The position numbers were made by a program, and so were the translations under genes. The notes below the pieces were generated by a model. The model searched no databases. It was not told the DNA's origin and saw only the letters and a program-made list of their open reading frames with translations. This document shows, in pieces, positions 13,301-28,642 of a stretch of 64,000 nt of DNA (positions within the stretch are counted from its first letter, which is position 1; the number at the start of each line of letters is the position of its first letter). Origin of the DNA: Silene latifolia (Eukaryota; Streptophyta; Magnoliopsida; Caryophyllales; Caryophyllaceae). The stretch is taken from positions 456,767,311 to 456,831,310 of the forward strand of contig NC_133538.1 in assembly GCF_048544455.1 (NCBI RefSeq), read 5' to 3'.

Positions 13301-14635
13301 TGGGGAAATTTATGGTGGTGCACGGCGACTCTCAGACCTGACTGTTAGGTTTCCTAATGTGGTTATCAAGGTAGGCGCTAAATTGCTGTCCTTAAGGTCA
13401 GTAACAGGGCTGGACATTTTTAGAAAGCCGAGTTCAAGTTTGTCATCAACTAGTTTTTTAATGGCAGGAAACATTGGCAACCCAAGATGAACTAGAAGCA
13501 TTTTCTGGCCATGCTTCTCAAACTGCTGCAATTGATTATATAATCTCTGTAGAGAGCAATGTGTTCATTCCTTCTCATTCTGGTAATATGGCAAGAGCAG
13601 TTGAGGGGCACAGACGGTTTCTGGGCCACAGGAAAACCATCACGCCAGACAGGTAATCAGCATCTGACCTGTAAATTAGGAATGTGTATGGCAGCAACTC
13701 ATGGATAGTTGATAGACATTAGTCTTAAACAAAACTACCCCAATATCTGGTACATAGCCTTATCCCAGTGTTTTAACACGAAGAGGCTGTGTTTAGATGA
13801 TCGACGATGTGCATTACATCGAGATTTGCATCAGAGACTACTACACAATAAAAAGAAGCAGAATAAATTTAGCGAGTTATTTTGCTTTATTCGTATTGTA
13901 ATCTAGAACCATAGTCCATAGATACAAAGTCTTTGGCACTGTTGCAATAGAAACTTGTATAGACACTACTCGTTTTGAGAAGAGAGAAAATATGCAAGGA
14001 TGAATTTAGTAAGAAAGTAATTTATTCATCATCGAATGTATAGTTTCTATAGGCACGATTTCATAAACTCATATTAGTGTCTCGTCTGAATATATGGGTA
14101 TGTACATTTTAGATAAAATGTCCGTACTTGTTTTGATCAATTTTTTATTTTCGTTAAGAACATCTTTCTTTAATATTGACTATATTGAGGGCAAGAACTT
14201 TAAAACCTTAGACATTAGAGTGTTCATTCTGCTGTCAATGTGATGCATATGTTTAATTTTCTTCGTAAAGCTAACTCAGAGGAACTTGTTTTCTGCAGGA
14301 AGGGTCTCATTGAAGTATTTGATAAGTTGGAATCTGGACAACTAGAAAAGGCTTCATCTTTGTCTGAGATTGTCAAGGAAATGCACAGGACGAGGTTGGC
14401 TCATCTTTTTTCTCTGTGTCTCTTTTCATAGCTGGACATTGCGACATCATTTTCGCACCTTTATAAGTGTCTCACTTGTATTTGGTATGAAAACAGGCAA
14501 GGGGCTCCTAGGAAAAGAGGTGGCCCACCATCCGGGATTAAAGGGCGAGCACGACTCCGGTATGAAGAGTCCTTCTACCAGAATCCATTCCCAGAGTGTA
14601 TATGTAATTCACTAGAGAATCGAGACAAGCCTTGA
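1301..14635 (+). CDS. O-fucosyltransferase family protein (PF10250-like), 5' end outside window
   Basis: Ten exons join in one frame with GT/AG borders: 1301-1379, 1544-1614, 8503-8591, 8671-8848, 10878-11006, 11207-11343, 13157-13370, 13468-13652, 14299-14394 and 14497-14635 (1,317 nt, 438 codons, TGA at 14633-14635). Family hallmarks appear in order: [10 protein letters not shown] (start of the GDP-sugar-binding fold), [27 protein letters not shown], a [21 protein letters not shown] block, [17 protein letters not shown] and HRKTITPDR, then a basic [14 protein letters not shown] tail ending near the usual PECIC motif. Plant members are type II Golgi proteins that transfer deoxysugars to cell-wall or glycoprotein acceptors; the acceptor here cannot be told. 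The membrane anchor is not visible and is presumably encoded upstream. No lesion is seen in any exon. Intron 2 is 6,888 bp and full of transposons, while the other introns are ordinary to moderately long. Confidence 0.93.
2165..2686. mobile_element. Non-autonomous MULE with 9-bp target duplication (intron 2)
   Basis: Long imperfect terminal inverted repeats share the core CTACATTATATTTAGGG (left) and the reverse complement of CCCTAAATATAAGGTAG (right), and continue inward through CTACCTTTGTTTTC on both sides for about 100 bp. The element starts GATTTTTTT and ends AAAAAAACC. It is flanked by TTTTACTTT at 2156-2164 and 2687-2695, a 9-bp duplication typical of Mutator-like elements. It has no coding capacity. 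Confidence 0.82.
3141..4273. repeat. Foldback (long inverted repeat), right arm split by a Helitron
   Basis: About 200 bp at 3141-3343 reappear inverted at 3384-3566 and continue at 4235-4273. The arms share ATTAGGTTAG, TTGATTGTTTGCCTTTG, TTGTTATTGCTTAATTCG, CTCATTTTGCGTTTG and AATGGGACGT. The centre is a C-rich 40-bp loop. The right arm matches the left across the Helitron insertion point, which fixes that point exactly. Confidence 0.85.
3567..4234 (+). mobile_element. Non-autonomous Helitron, 668 bp
   Basis: It starts with TCTATATTAATAC (plant Helitron 5' type) and ends CTAG, preceded 7 bp upstream by a perfect 9-bp hairpin, CCCGTGCAA-TT-TTGCACGGG (4204-4223). It lies between host A (3566) and T (4235) with no target duplication, as Helitrons do. 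Rep/helicase coding is absent, so it would depend on an autonomous relative. Confidence 0.93.
4320..4735 (+). pseudogene. MULE transposase remnant (PF10551-like), + copy
   Basis: In shifting frames this reads [11 protein letters not shown] (first catalytic Asp block of MULE transposases), [14 protein letters not shown], then [18 protein letters not shown] with the conserved His of the Cys/His motif. At least two frame changes and a stop break it. It is a fragment of the central transposase domain only, inside intron 2 of the O-fucosyltransferase gene. Confidence 0.7.
4736..5964. other. Spacer between inverted transposase fragments, nothing recognised
   Basis: No readable domain. A 21-bp unit CCTCCAATACATCCCRCGTGG is tandemly doubled near 5095-5137. 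A short TATATATAT stretch lies near 5560. The spacer may be further degraded transposon sequence. Confidence 0.5.
5965..6335 (-). pseudogene. MULE transposase remnant, inverted second copy
   Basis: The reverse complement closely matches 4365-4735 across about 365 bp, including GGTGTCACGCCCGTCG, the YTW/HILE segment and the HVNRAM-equivalent region. A dozen or so scattered differences and small indels separate the two, so the duplication is old. The pair forms a stem with a 1.2-kb loop. Confidence 0.72.
6575..7700. mobile_element. TIR element (MULE-like) with internal LINE fragment
   Basis: The left end GGATAATTCCCATGGTACCC and the right end, read inverted, GGATAATTCCCGTGGTACCC begin imperfect terminal inverted repeats of about 60 bp that include TTTTTCCCC and AATACCCCTACTTTT on both sides. 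The flanks TATATTTTT and TAGATTTTC could be a decayed 9-bp duplication. The interior holds a non-LTR reverse-transcriptase fragment on the - strand. The superfamily is inferred only from TIR length. Confidence 0.7.
7099..7390 (-). pseudogene. Non-LTR (RTE-type) reverse transcriptase C-terminal fragment
   Basis: The reading frame contains [36 protein letters not shown] and ARGRGRPKQ, the usual C-terminal tail of RTE-like LINE polymerases. The catalytic domain is absent. Its confinement between the inverted repeats of the surrounding element suggests it was carried inside that element or inserted into it. Confidence 0.75.
8113..8180. repeat. Tandem duplication of a 34-bp unit
   Basis: The unit beginning CCCCTACTTCTATATCC and ending CCCTAAAACG occurs twice head to tail (8113-8146, 8147-8180). 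It is preceded by a CT-rich tract with repeated CTTCCCCTCCT. It lies in intron 2. Confidence 0.85.
8874..9145 (-). mobile_element. SINE of the plant Au/TS type with 17-bp target duplication
   Basis: The sequence ACAACAACAG, GTACGCAGCCTTACCC and GAGGCTGTTTCC is the inverted body and 3' TTG-rich tail of the widespread plant Au/TS SINEs. Perfect 17-bp direct repeats ATTTTTCTTAAATCTAC flank it at 8857-8873 and 9146-9162. A run of 13 G interrupts the body. It lies in intron 4, only 25 bp beyond that exon's GT donor. Confidence 0.85.
9163..10377. other. Intron sequence without recognised features
   Basis: AT-rich intron of the O-fucosyltransferase gene. I see no coding domain, terminal repeats or tandem array here. 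Confidence 0.5.
10386..10770. repeat. Diverged tandem direct duplication, about 192-bp unit
   Basis: Two units begin with CAGCATCGAGCTG (10386 and 10578). Both then contain AGATAATTCTTCTAC, a TTCTCCTTTTGAT-like stretch, and GGTTCATTCTGATA or GGTCCATTCTGATA. Many substitutions separate them. It lies directly upstream of the exon at 10878. Confidence 0.75.
11668..12428. mobile_element. Non-autonomous TIR element, possibly PIF/Harbinger-like
   Basis: The left end GGGACGTTTGGTATGGGG and the right end, inverted, GGGAGTGGTTTGGTTCGGG are followed inward by AAAGGGAAAGG and AAAGGGAATG. The flanks are CTA and TAG, so a 2- or 3-bp TA-containing duplication is possible. The interior is GC-rich and low in complexity (CCACCACC and GGGGTGG tracts), and the open frames there are compositional only. 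Superfamily uncertain. Confidence 0.62.
12432..13156. other. Intron sequence without recognised features
   Basis: Remainder of the intron before the 13157 exon. No repeat or coding fragment recognised. Confidence 0.5.
13740..13975 (-). mobile_element. Old SINE copy related to that at 8874
   Basis: It shares with the 8874 SINE the segments AGCCTTATCCCAGTG-like, GAGGCTGT, AGAAGCAGAATAA or AGAAGCACAACCA, CATTTTGATTTATTC-like and AAGTCTTTGGC. Divergence is high and I find no clear flanking duplication. Confidence 0.55.
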
Positions 14636-14892
14636 TCGCATAATTGTTCCTCCCAGTTGTAGTCCGTAGTACGCTACGAAGTACTTTGTGGCATTTATGG
14701 CAGTCTAAATCATCCATCAATTTTGGTAAAAAATTAAAAACAGTCAAGCTGTTGCAGTTCTCACTTTGTATATTTTCATCATTCGTTAGCCTTTTCTTTT
14801 TCCCCACAATTTAGGGCACAATTGTGGATCGTCGTCGTTTTATTCTAGTACTTCTTGTAAAGCAGTAGACCCTTTGTATATCGAACAACAAT

Positions 14893-15115
14893 AAGTCTTG
14901 TTTCAGACGGTATGAAATAAGACGGATTAAATGTCACCATTTTTTAATAGAATGTAACTATTTAATGACAAAATGTTATAACTAAAGTAGTCACTTTTTT
15001 TCCCTAAAAATGACGGTAACATTTTATTGGAAAATAGTACTCCACATTTTATCGTAAAATGGCTACATTTTCTTCGTCTTATTTTAGATGGGAAATATCC
15101 CTTTCTGAAATAAGA
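14893..15115. repeat. MITE-like segment
   Basis: The ends CTTGTTTCAGACGG and, inverted, CTTATTTCAGAAAGG are similar. Internally AATAAGACGGATTAAATG faces an inverted AATAAGACGAAGAAAATG. The target duplication is unclear. It lies about 260 bp past the O-fucosyltransferase stop. Confidence 0.45.
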
Positions 15116-15267
15116 ATTTACGATCGAACCAATGTTCTTTTCATTAAAAATAATTCATTTTTCAACAAGTTATTTTAGGCTAAAAGCTAAGAGGTTACCA
15201 AAATGTCAAAAGGTCACAAGTGTAACATACCAACACCAAAGAAATAACAAAAAAATTCCGTAATTGC

Positions 15268-15377
<110 letters not shown>

Positions 15378-15754
15378 GTCGTAGAATGTGAAATACATTA
15401 AACCTGCTTAAACTTACTGACAAACCTCCATTAACGTTACATATCACATCACTACCTAGCTGCTTACCAACTTCATAGCACGAAGCCAACTAATATTCCT
15501 AGCACTTAACAAATCTACCCTCAATATATGTAGCCTATACCTTACAACCTCTTGTACTCTGCGCAGCACCAAATCAGGGCGTTGTACTGCACCCTTAATT
15601 CTGGTCTGATTCCTTACTATCCATAGAAAATATAGCAGGCTAGCAATGCTAGCCATTACTATCCGTTTCTTCAGCAAACTCTTACATCTCCATCTCAGCA
15701 ACCAATCCAAAATAGGATCAGTCCATGTGATGTCTAGCCAGTCAGTAAACATTG

Positions 15755-16795
15755 TATTAGGATATTAGGTCCATTAGGGTTTGCATAATTAGGGTTAGGT
15801 TTAATAAATATGTGAGCTATATTATAAATAGCTCACCATATATTAGGTAAAACACAGCAACTATTATCAATATAATTTCTTTATGCAATCTCCCCTCTAT
15901 AATCTTATCATGGTATCAGAGCCTCTTCCTTGAGGACTCTAAATTCGTTTCTAAATTCGTTTCCTCTTTCTTGCCGGTGGGCAAAATATGAGGCGATGCC
16001 CACCGGCGGGATATTCTGATCTAATAATTACTCCTATAAGATTAGTTTCATTTTAATTTTCGTTAAAAAAGAGAGAGAGAGAGAGAGAAATAGAAATAAG
16101 TACGGTGGACTAGGAGCATTGTTATATGTTCCAAAAGCATCCAGGCTTTGTCGCTTTGTCATCTTATGGTGATGAATCAAGGAACGGTTAAATCGGCAAG
16201 GATGCATTTTCGAGTCTCTTGATTCACTCGAAAATCACCCCGACCTTATTTCTTCGGAATTTCATTATTAATCTTCAAGTCCGTTTAAGGTGGTATAAAT
16301 TAACTGGCGAGTTACGCAATCAATTTGGAGTCCGAAAAAATTAACGTTCTCCAAGTATTGAAATTAACGGATAGTTTTCCGTCTTGATGAAATTTGTCTA
16401 GGTCCGATTAGTGTTCCTAACAAATTGTTTGATTTTTGACAAGTCCGAAAAACTTAACGTTCTTATTCGAAGAAATTTCTAACGAGTCTTAACACTCGTT
16501 TATTTTACCAACCTTGCGAAGACGGAGATGGACAATGAAGACGAAGAAGTCGATGAAGATTGATTTTTTTCTTATTTTGATTTTATTGTAATTCTCCAAT
16601 CGTAAAGTTCGTACTATGTACCGTCTTTACGATTGCGGGAAGGTATTAGGATATTAGGCCCATTAGGGTTTGCATAATTAGGGTTAGGTTTAATAAAGAT
16701 GTGAGCTATTATAAATAGCACCATATATTATGTAAAACACAGCAACTATTATCAATTTAATTCCTTTATGCAATCCCCTCTCTATAATCTTATCA
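15755..16795 (+). mobile_element. TRIM-like non-autonomous LTR retrotransposon, 1,041 bp
   Basis: Two direct LTRs of 156 and 152 bp (15755-15910, 16644-16795) start TATTAGGATATTAGG and end AATCTTATCA. A primer-binding site TGGTATCAGAGCC (15911-15923), complementary to initiator Met tRNA, follows LTR1. The purine tract GCGGGAAGG precedes LTR2. The flanks are CATTG at 15750-15754 and 16796-16800. The 733-bp interior has no gene and includes a GA microsatellite near 16070-16089. Both LTRs begin TA rather than the usual TG. It is inserted into the LINE. Confidence 0.93.
15911..15923 (+). promoter_or_regulatory. tRNA-iMet primer-binding site of the TRIM
   Basis: TGGTATCAGAGCC directly abuts the LTR end and matches the usual plant primer-binding site for reverse transcription. 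Confidence 0.92.
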
Positions 16796-17150
16796 CATTG
16801 TTTACTGTAAACACAGTCAAATAATATATGATCCTGTGTTTCTTGAGCACATCCACATATGTAGCACATGCCATCAGTCATAATAACAAACTTGTCCAGC
16901 CTCAGCTTAGTAAGTAGTCTGTTCCTTGCATATAGCCTATTAATGAAATTTACTTTAGGCAGGCTAAGCCTATTTCAAACATAAGGTTCCCATCTCACCT
17001 TCTCCCCGGTGCCAAGAAGCCAATCACATACTGTATGAGTTGTATATGGACCATGCACCCAGTATGAGTAGAGAAACCAGCTTTCAATCTCTCCTTCACC
17101 TTGCAGATCTGTCTCCAAGCCCAGCTCAAGTTAACGGTTGGAAATGTTTG

Positions 17151-17413
17151 ATGAATATTATTGCTTACAAGATGTACATTATATAGTGCTAATTACAAGT
17201 ATGAATAGAATACTAATTACATAATCAATTCCTAAGATATACAAATTATAGAATCAATTAGAGAGGAAATCAAGGGTGTGAATAAGTGATTGATACACAT
17301 TAGACAATCAATTCTAGTTTATTACGTCTGATATGGAGGGATTGATTTTCTTATTTGATAAAGATTGGGTTTGACTTGATTTACTCTTGATAAATAGGAC
17401 CACCATTCAGCTT

Positions 17414-17418
<5 letters not shown>
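17151..17418. other. Unassigned sequence between LINE and first TA tract
   Basis: AT-rich, nothing recognised. It is the left host flank of the TA-bounded element cluster. Confidence 0.5.

Positions 17419-17504
<86 letters not shown>
17419..17504. repeat. (TA)n tract, cluster junction 1
   Basis: A pure TA run of 86 bp ending directly at the element terminus GGGTCGGTCACG. Confidence 0.95.
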
Positions 17505-17508
<4 letters not shown>

Positions 17509-20500
17509 CGGTCACGTATTTAACTAAAGTTCAAGCATTTAACCGTATTTAACTAATTTAAATTATCATATCAAAAAACAAAACCCATCGGACTTCCCTC
17601 ACACTTATCCTTTATGTTTGTTTATTCACACACCCCACCTAACTTTCCATCTCCTTCATCCACCACTATCACCATCACCATCCGCCGTTGTTTCCGGAAG
17701 ACCGCCGGAGATGATGCTATCCTCCGCCGGCCACGCAGACCAAGCCACCGCGCTTCTTTTGTCGCTCTTATGGCCAACAACCAAGTTATGGATTTTCGGA
17801 CATCTTCCATGAGGTGCAGTTTTTGACTCTAAATTTTACAATTTCTTCGACTTCGACGGTACTATATTTTTTCTAAAATCTTAATTCGTTTATCGTAGAT
17901 CTTGTATTCCGATTGAATTTTGCAAAAACAAATTTCACTGGTTAATAGAAACAATTGCGATTCTGAGAGGGTTGAATCTATTATGAGGTACAAGGATATG
18001 ATTACTAGAGGTAGTGCTAAATGAACAATTTCTTTTTATTTCAATTTTTATATTTAAGTGTTTTGGTTGATTAGTTTTGGGTTTGATGAAATGTAAAGTA
18101 TTGTTGTTTAGGAATGAATGATTAGGGAGGACGAACTGGGATTATTAGTTGTTGAGATGTAAAGCTGGTTTGTGGAATTATTGGTGAAAGAGTGCATCTA
18201 GCTTGTCAAAGATGTGTATCTAGCAAGCTAAAAGAGTGTGTCTAGCATGTCATAGATGTGTATTTAACAATATAAAGGAGTGTATCTAGCATGTCAGATA
18301 TGTGTATCTAGTAAGGTAAAGGAGTGTATCTACCATACGATGGATGTGTATCTAGGTTACCATAGATGTGTATCTAGCAAGGTAAAAAAGTGTATCTACA
18401 TTGTCAGAGATGTGTATCTAGCAAGGTAAAGGAGTATATCTAGGTTGGTATTTTATTAAGAGAATGACATTCTTTCGAATAAGCATCTGAATTTGTCCCC
18501 TTGTATCGAAGTATAGCATGTTTTGTTGGTATAGACTGCTATCTCCAATAGTGCTCGAACTTTTAATTGTCTTTGATTTTAAAATGTTTGTATTTAGTCT
18601 ATAAGATGATTGAGTGCTACCTCATACTGTTCAACAAATATGCTACACTTCTTTTAACTGTGAAGTAACAATCAGTTGATGTAATTTTTGACAACGTTCA
18701 TTTGGGTCATTTGGAAAGAGCTTTAATATGTTGCTAGCACAGGGGTAAAGTTGCGTTCATCCGACCTTACCCCATTACTTTTTTTCTTAATGATTGACAA
18801 TCAAATCTCAAATGATTTAGGATTGTGGTTTACCTCGCGGTTCGGTACCTAGTCTCTCGTCTTCCTACAAATCAAAAATCGTATGGGGGTGATGCTTTTG
18901 AATGCCTCAAACAATGGACTCCGGTATGAAACAATTGTTTTTATTATTATGCTATCTCCTTTATTCTTGCATCTTAGTCAATGTGGAGTGGGATAATTGC
19001 ATTTAAGAATGGGAAGGAAAATAGTTCAAGATTTAAATGAAGGGTTTACAATCATGCTGTGAGCTTTTTATGTTCTGTTTCATGTGAAATTTGTTGTGAG
19101 ATTGTTTTACACATTTCTCTGGGCAATTTCTGTTTAATCACATGTCATCTAGAAATGACGTCACAAACTGTCTTCATTCATACCCTCTTACCCCACCCGA
19201 GGCGCAATCGCTAAAGCCTTTGAGGCATATTGGGGTCTTGTTGTTGGTTATAGAGTGACCAACAAATAAGCATCATTGAATATTATCTTCCTTTATACAG
19301 TCGACTTGATGTAGTTATAAAATCGAGAGCAGAGGCGAAACCGTGTGGAGAAGATCATAAGACGAAAAGTGAGAGTATCGAGCTTGAGGCAGTCAAGCTT
19401 CTCAGTGTATTAACAGTAGGTGTTATCAGAGCTTCTAGATATGCTGCAAATAAAATGTCAAAGGCGTGGAAGTCTCGGGTTTAATGCTCTCCGTTTGAAG
19501 GCCAAGTCATCAAGAACTTGTAAGAACAGGGCCAAGACTCTTATTACTAGAATATGTTCAAGGTCAATTTTTGGCAGAGAATAGGCTAGCTCGGTAGAAT
19601 TAAATTTGGTAGAACACCTCGGATGCATATAGAGGTACTTGTAAGGATCCGTCGAAGAATCAGAGGAGGCAAATTGGTGATTGCGAGTAAGACAACAATC
19701 TTAGTCAGTCTTTGCTTTAGTTTGAGTTTAACGAAGATACAAGACATAATTTAGTTATGCGTTCTCATTTTGTCTATTATTGGATTGCTCAACACAAATT
19801 GCCAGAATTTTTAGTAATGATCTTAATTGTCACTATTATTATCTCTGTTCTCCCAAATTTCAAAATTTTCCTTACGGATGCCTGATATCTCTTGCGAATT
19901 TAGAAATGCTTGCTAAATAGCAAATGTGCATTACCCATGGAAACAAAATGAAGTTAAATCTTTCGACAGGCACGACAAGTAGGTGGCAATGAAAGGTGGT
20001 GTTTTTGCCATTTCGAATCTGGTCCAGCTTCTAGTCAAAGATTAAACACTTTAAATTATTTCAATAATTTCACCATTTTTATCCTACCAAAGAAAAAAAT
20101 TAATTTCACCATCTTTAGGTGACAAGTGACAACCAACGTGGGGAAATTACTCATGCTCGAATACATGTTTAGCAATAATAATTCATTTAACACTTGCAGA
20201 TATCAGTATAATTAGCAATGGACAACTGAAGCCTCAAAGATGCTTTGAAACAAACTCATATCACAGTTTGGAAACAGAAGTAGGTTGTGTGAATTGCTGT
20301 CGGAGGACCCTCCTAATCACCTTGTTCGTGGAAGTGAAGTCATAGGTACTACCGAGGAAACCTGCTGGATGATGATGAACAAGTGAAGCTATGGATGATG
20401 ATGAATGAGCTTTTCCACAGAACGGTCAAAATACTAGGGGAATATAGAACATAAGTTCACCTTGAACAAAGGGTTTACAATCATGCTCGAATGCATATTT

Positions 20501-21440
20501 GTTGAGCCACTTAAACCACCAAAACATGAGAACGCATAACTAAATTCATGGCAATGAAATATAACTACTAGATACACATGTACCCCGTATTAATACTAAG
20601 TGTATCCCGTATAAATACCATGTGTATCTGGGGTGGTATTTTGTGTATCCACTTCCACCACCTTCATCACAACCCCCACCACCAACATTTCCCCCACCAC
20701 CATTACCGCAACAAACTAACACAAGACAACGCAACCAAATCAACGCTGGTAACAACTCGACCACCTTATAGAACCACCGCACGACGACACCAACATCTAC
20801 CGCACGAAGACACCATAGGCACCACGAACACTCTTACCATTTTCCACACAAAATGTCATCATGTGAGGTAGAGAAACATTCGCCTCATTTTCAATCTTGC
20901 ACACACTCGTCGGAGATCACCGACAGCCGCCCACCACTAAGAAACGCCATAAACATTGCCGGAGTTCGCCAATCTTAATTAATTTATTAAAATCATTGTT
21001 GAATTAATAGATCTGAAGTTCTATGATCTCAATCGCATCGCCAAAGAGAGACAACATTGTCGGCGGCGTGGCGAGGCGCTGCCAGGTGAGGAGAGCCCAC
21101 GGTGACCGGAGATAGGGTGACCGTCAGCAAGGGGATTTGCGTGCGTCGTCATCCGCGGCGTGCGATTGTGCAAAGTAATTCAGAAGGGATGTCTGTGTCA
21201 TTCGGGTAGTCCCTGCGACTTTCAAGGTGGCTTGGTGGTGAAGACGTCGTCGGGGATATGACGGCCGTGGACTCTTGTTGTGGTTGTATTAGTGTGTGGG
21301 TGGGGTAAGCATAGAGGGGTAAGATTTAAGGGAAGAGGGGGATTGGTTTTAGTGCGCTTTATATGGCCATAGGATCTGTGTAAATCGACGATTCATACGA
21401 GTTCGTAAGTTCGCACCGAACTATAGGTTTGCACAGATCC

Positions 21441-21446
<6 letters not shown>
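17505..21446. mobile_element. TA-bounded non-autonomous element A, 3.9 kb
   Basis: (TA)n tracts lie on both sides. The right end, read inverted, is GGATCTGTGCAAACC followed by AGTTCGGTGCGAACTTACG, which matches the left end of the element at 34101. The left end GGGTCGGTCACG keeps the same spacing of AACT/AGTTC/AAC modules in diverged form. The interior has a GTGTATCT minisatellite at 18186-18450, more GTGTATC motifs at 20570-20650, and several short open stretches with possible splice sites (around 17690-17815 and 19300-19480). These stretches may be captured gene pieces, but I do not recognise them. Confidence 0.68.
18186..18450. repeat. Minisatellite with GTGTATCTAG core
   Basis: About six imperfect units of roughly 42-45 bp, each with two GTGTATCTA-like cores separated by CATGTCAGAGAT and CAAGGTAAAGGA. 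It lies about 700 bp from the left end of its element, where subterminal transposase-binding arrays are often found. Confidence 0.8.

Positions 21447-21522
<76 letters not shown>
21447..21522. repeat. (TA)n tract, cluster junction 2
   Basis: A pure TA run shared by the end of the 3.9-kb element and the start of the two-gene MULE (GCCGGATCCGATGAG). Confidence 0.95.
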
Positions 21523-21523
<1 letters not shown>

Positions 21524-21551
21524 CCGGATCCGATGAGTTTAGGGTTTTAAA

Positions 21552-21584
21552 TGAGTCCGTCCTATCATTTCAGACCATCAGATC
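21552..21584 (+). repeat. Left terminal inverted repeat of the MULE
   Basis: Core TGAGTCCGTCCTATCATT followed by TCAGACCATCAGATC. Confidence 0.8.
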
Positions 21585-21980
21585 CAACACAATGGACGCT
21601 CAAGATGCTGACACGTTGCATGCCATATGTCAGACTCCAGAGTTGAACAAAACGTCCAAAACACGCGATGTTTCAAAATTTTCAATTTTTTTACTTTATC
21701 TCTCCTCTTCAAACATCTCTCAAACGTTTTCCCCAAAAATTATCACCAATACACCGTTATAACAATCAAAAAAATTAAAATCATCAGTTGTTCAAAATTC
21801 AAGAACAATAATCGTTGATATCACTCAATTATAGGTATAATCGAAATTTAAATCTCCTTTTCATGGTGTATATAAGTTTTATAATTTAAATTTTAGTGTT
21901 GTGATATTATTTTGTTGTTTTCTGCTTCGATAATGGTATGTAACAATGGTAGTTTGTATACATGATGATGAATTGAAGCA

Positions 21981-27581
<5,601 letters not shown>

Positions 27582-28642
27582 AAGGTGGACATGCTGAAAA
27601 GAATTGAAGTTAATTCATTTTGATGCATTTTGTAAATGTGTTCTGGAGAACATATGTTAAGCAGAAAGATATGTAAAAATAAGTAGTTAAAACAGATTGT
27701 TATGGTAATTGTGTTTCATTGTTACAGTATTGAATCAATGATGTTATATTGAATTAAACCAGCATTTCCAGCACGTGTTCACTTCGAGCATTTTCAATCA
27801 AAACAGTAATCGTGTTAGCATGTTATACTTACAGGTTGATGATGTTATTGTAACAATGCACATTCAAAGAACATCATTAATATTTCATTCTGATAGTTGT
27901 ATTATGATGTTGTAGTAACAGTTTGATGATGTTACAGTGGAACAGCGGGACTACCTAGAAAATAAAAATGAAAAATAAATAGTGTCTATTGCAGCAACAC
28001 TTTGAATATGTTATAGTAACATTAGAATGATGTTATTGAGAATCACAATGACATTGTCTCAAGTACAGTGATCTTGCTGCCAAAATCATCACATTGCCAT
28101 TCTAAATGTTATTACAGTAGTTTTATTATGATGTTATAGTAACAGTTTGATGATATTACAATGAAACAACATGGTTACCTTGGAAAAGTAAAAGGAAACA
28201 ATCAATAGTGTCTGTTGCAGGAACACTTTGAATATGTTATAGTAACATTAGAATGATGTTATTGAGAATCACAATGACATTGTCTCAAGTACTATTACAG
28301 CAAGCATCATAGTTTCCAAAAAACTGTGTAGATATAAAATTGTATGTCTCAAAAAATCACAATAATCGTTTGATAGGACTGTATTTTCTTATAACCTAAG
28401 ATATGAAGAATACAAAAAACGTAAAGTAATGTTAAAATTGAATTGTATTAATGTCCATGTTGATCATCACTAATTCCACAAGTGCAACAGCATCAGTCAA
28501 ATAGCATCATCATCTTCTGAAGTTTCCTGTGAAGAAAAGCAACCGTAAAATGGTGTTAATCACAGTAACAATGGAAGTTAATCTGAAAAAAAAGTAAGAT
28601 AATTAGATAAAATGTAAGAGAGAATACATCATCTAGTTCCTT
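27582..28642. other. Intergenic region between two convergent genes of the MULE
   Basis: Non-coding and AT-rich, with many TGTTATAGTAAC and TGTTACAGT motifs and a 168-bp direct repeat. It must contain the 3' ends of both transcripts. No hairpin terminator is expected in a plant. Confidence 0.6.
27900..28292. repeat. 168-bp direct repeat in the convergent intergenic region
   Basis: Copies at 27900-28066 and 28124-28292 begin ATTATGATGTT and end GACATTGTCTCAAGTAC. The last 90 bp are nearly identical, including AACACTTTGAATATG and GATGTTATTGAGAATC. Confidence 0.85.

Noticed and set aside
18186..18450. Regular short repeats resembling a CRISPR array
   Set aside because: Imperfect minisatellite without unique spacers, in a plant transposon.
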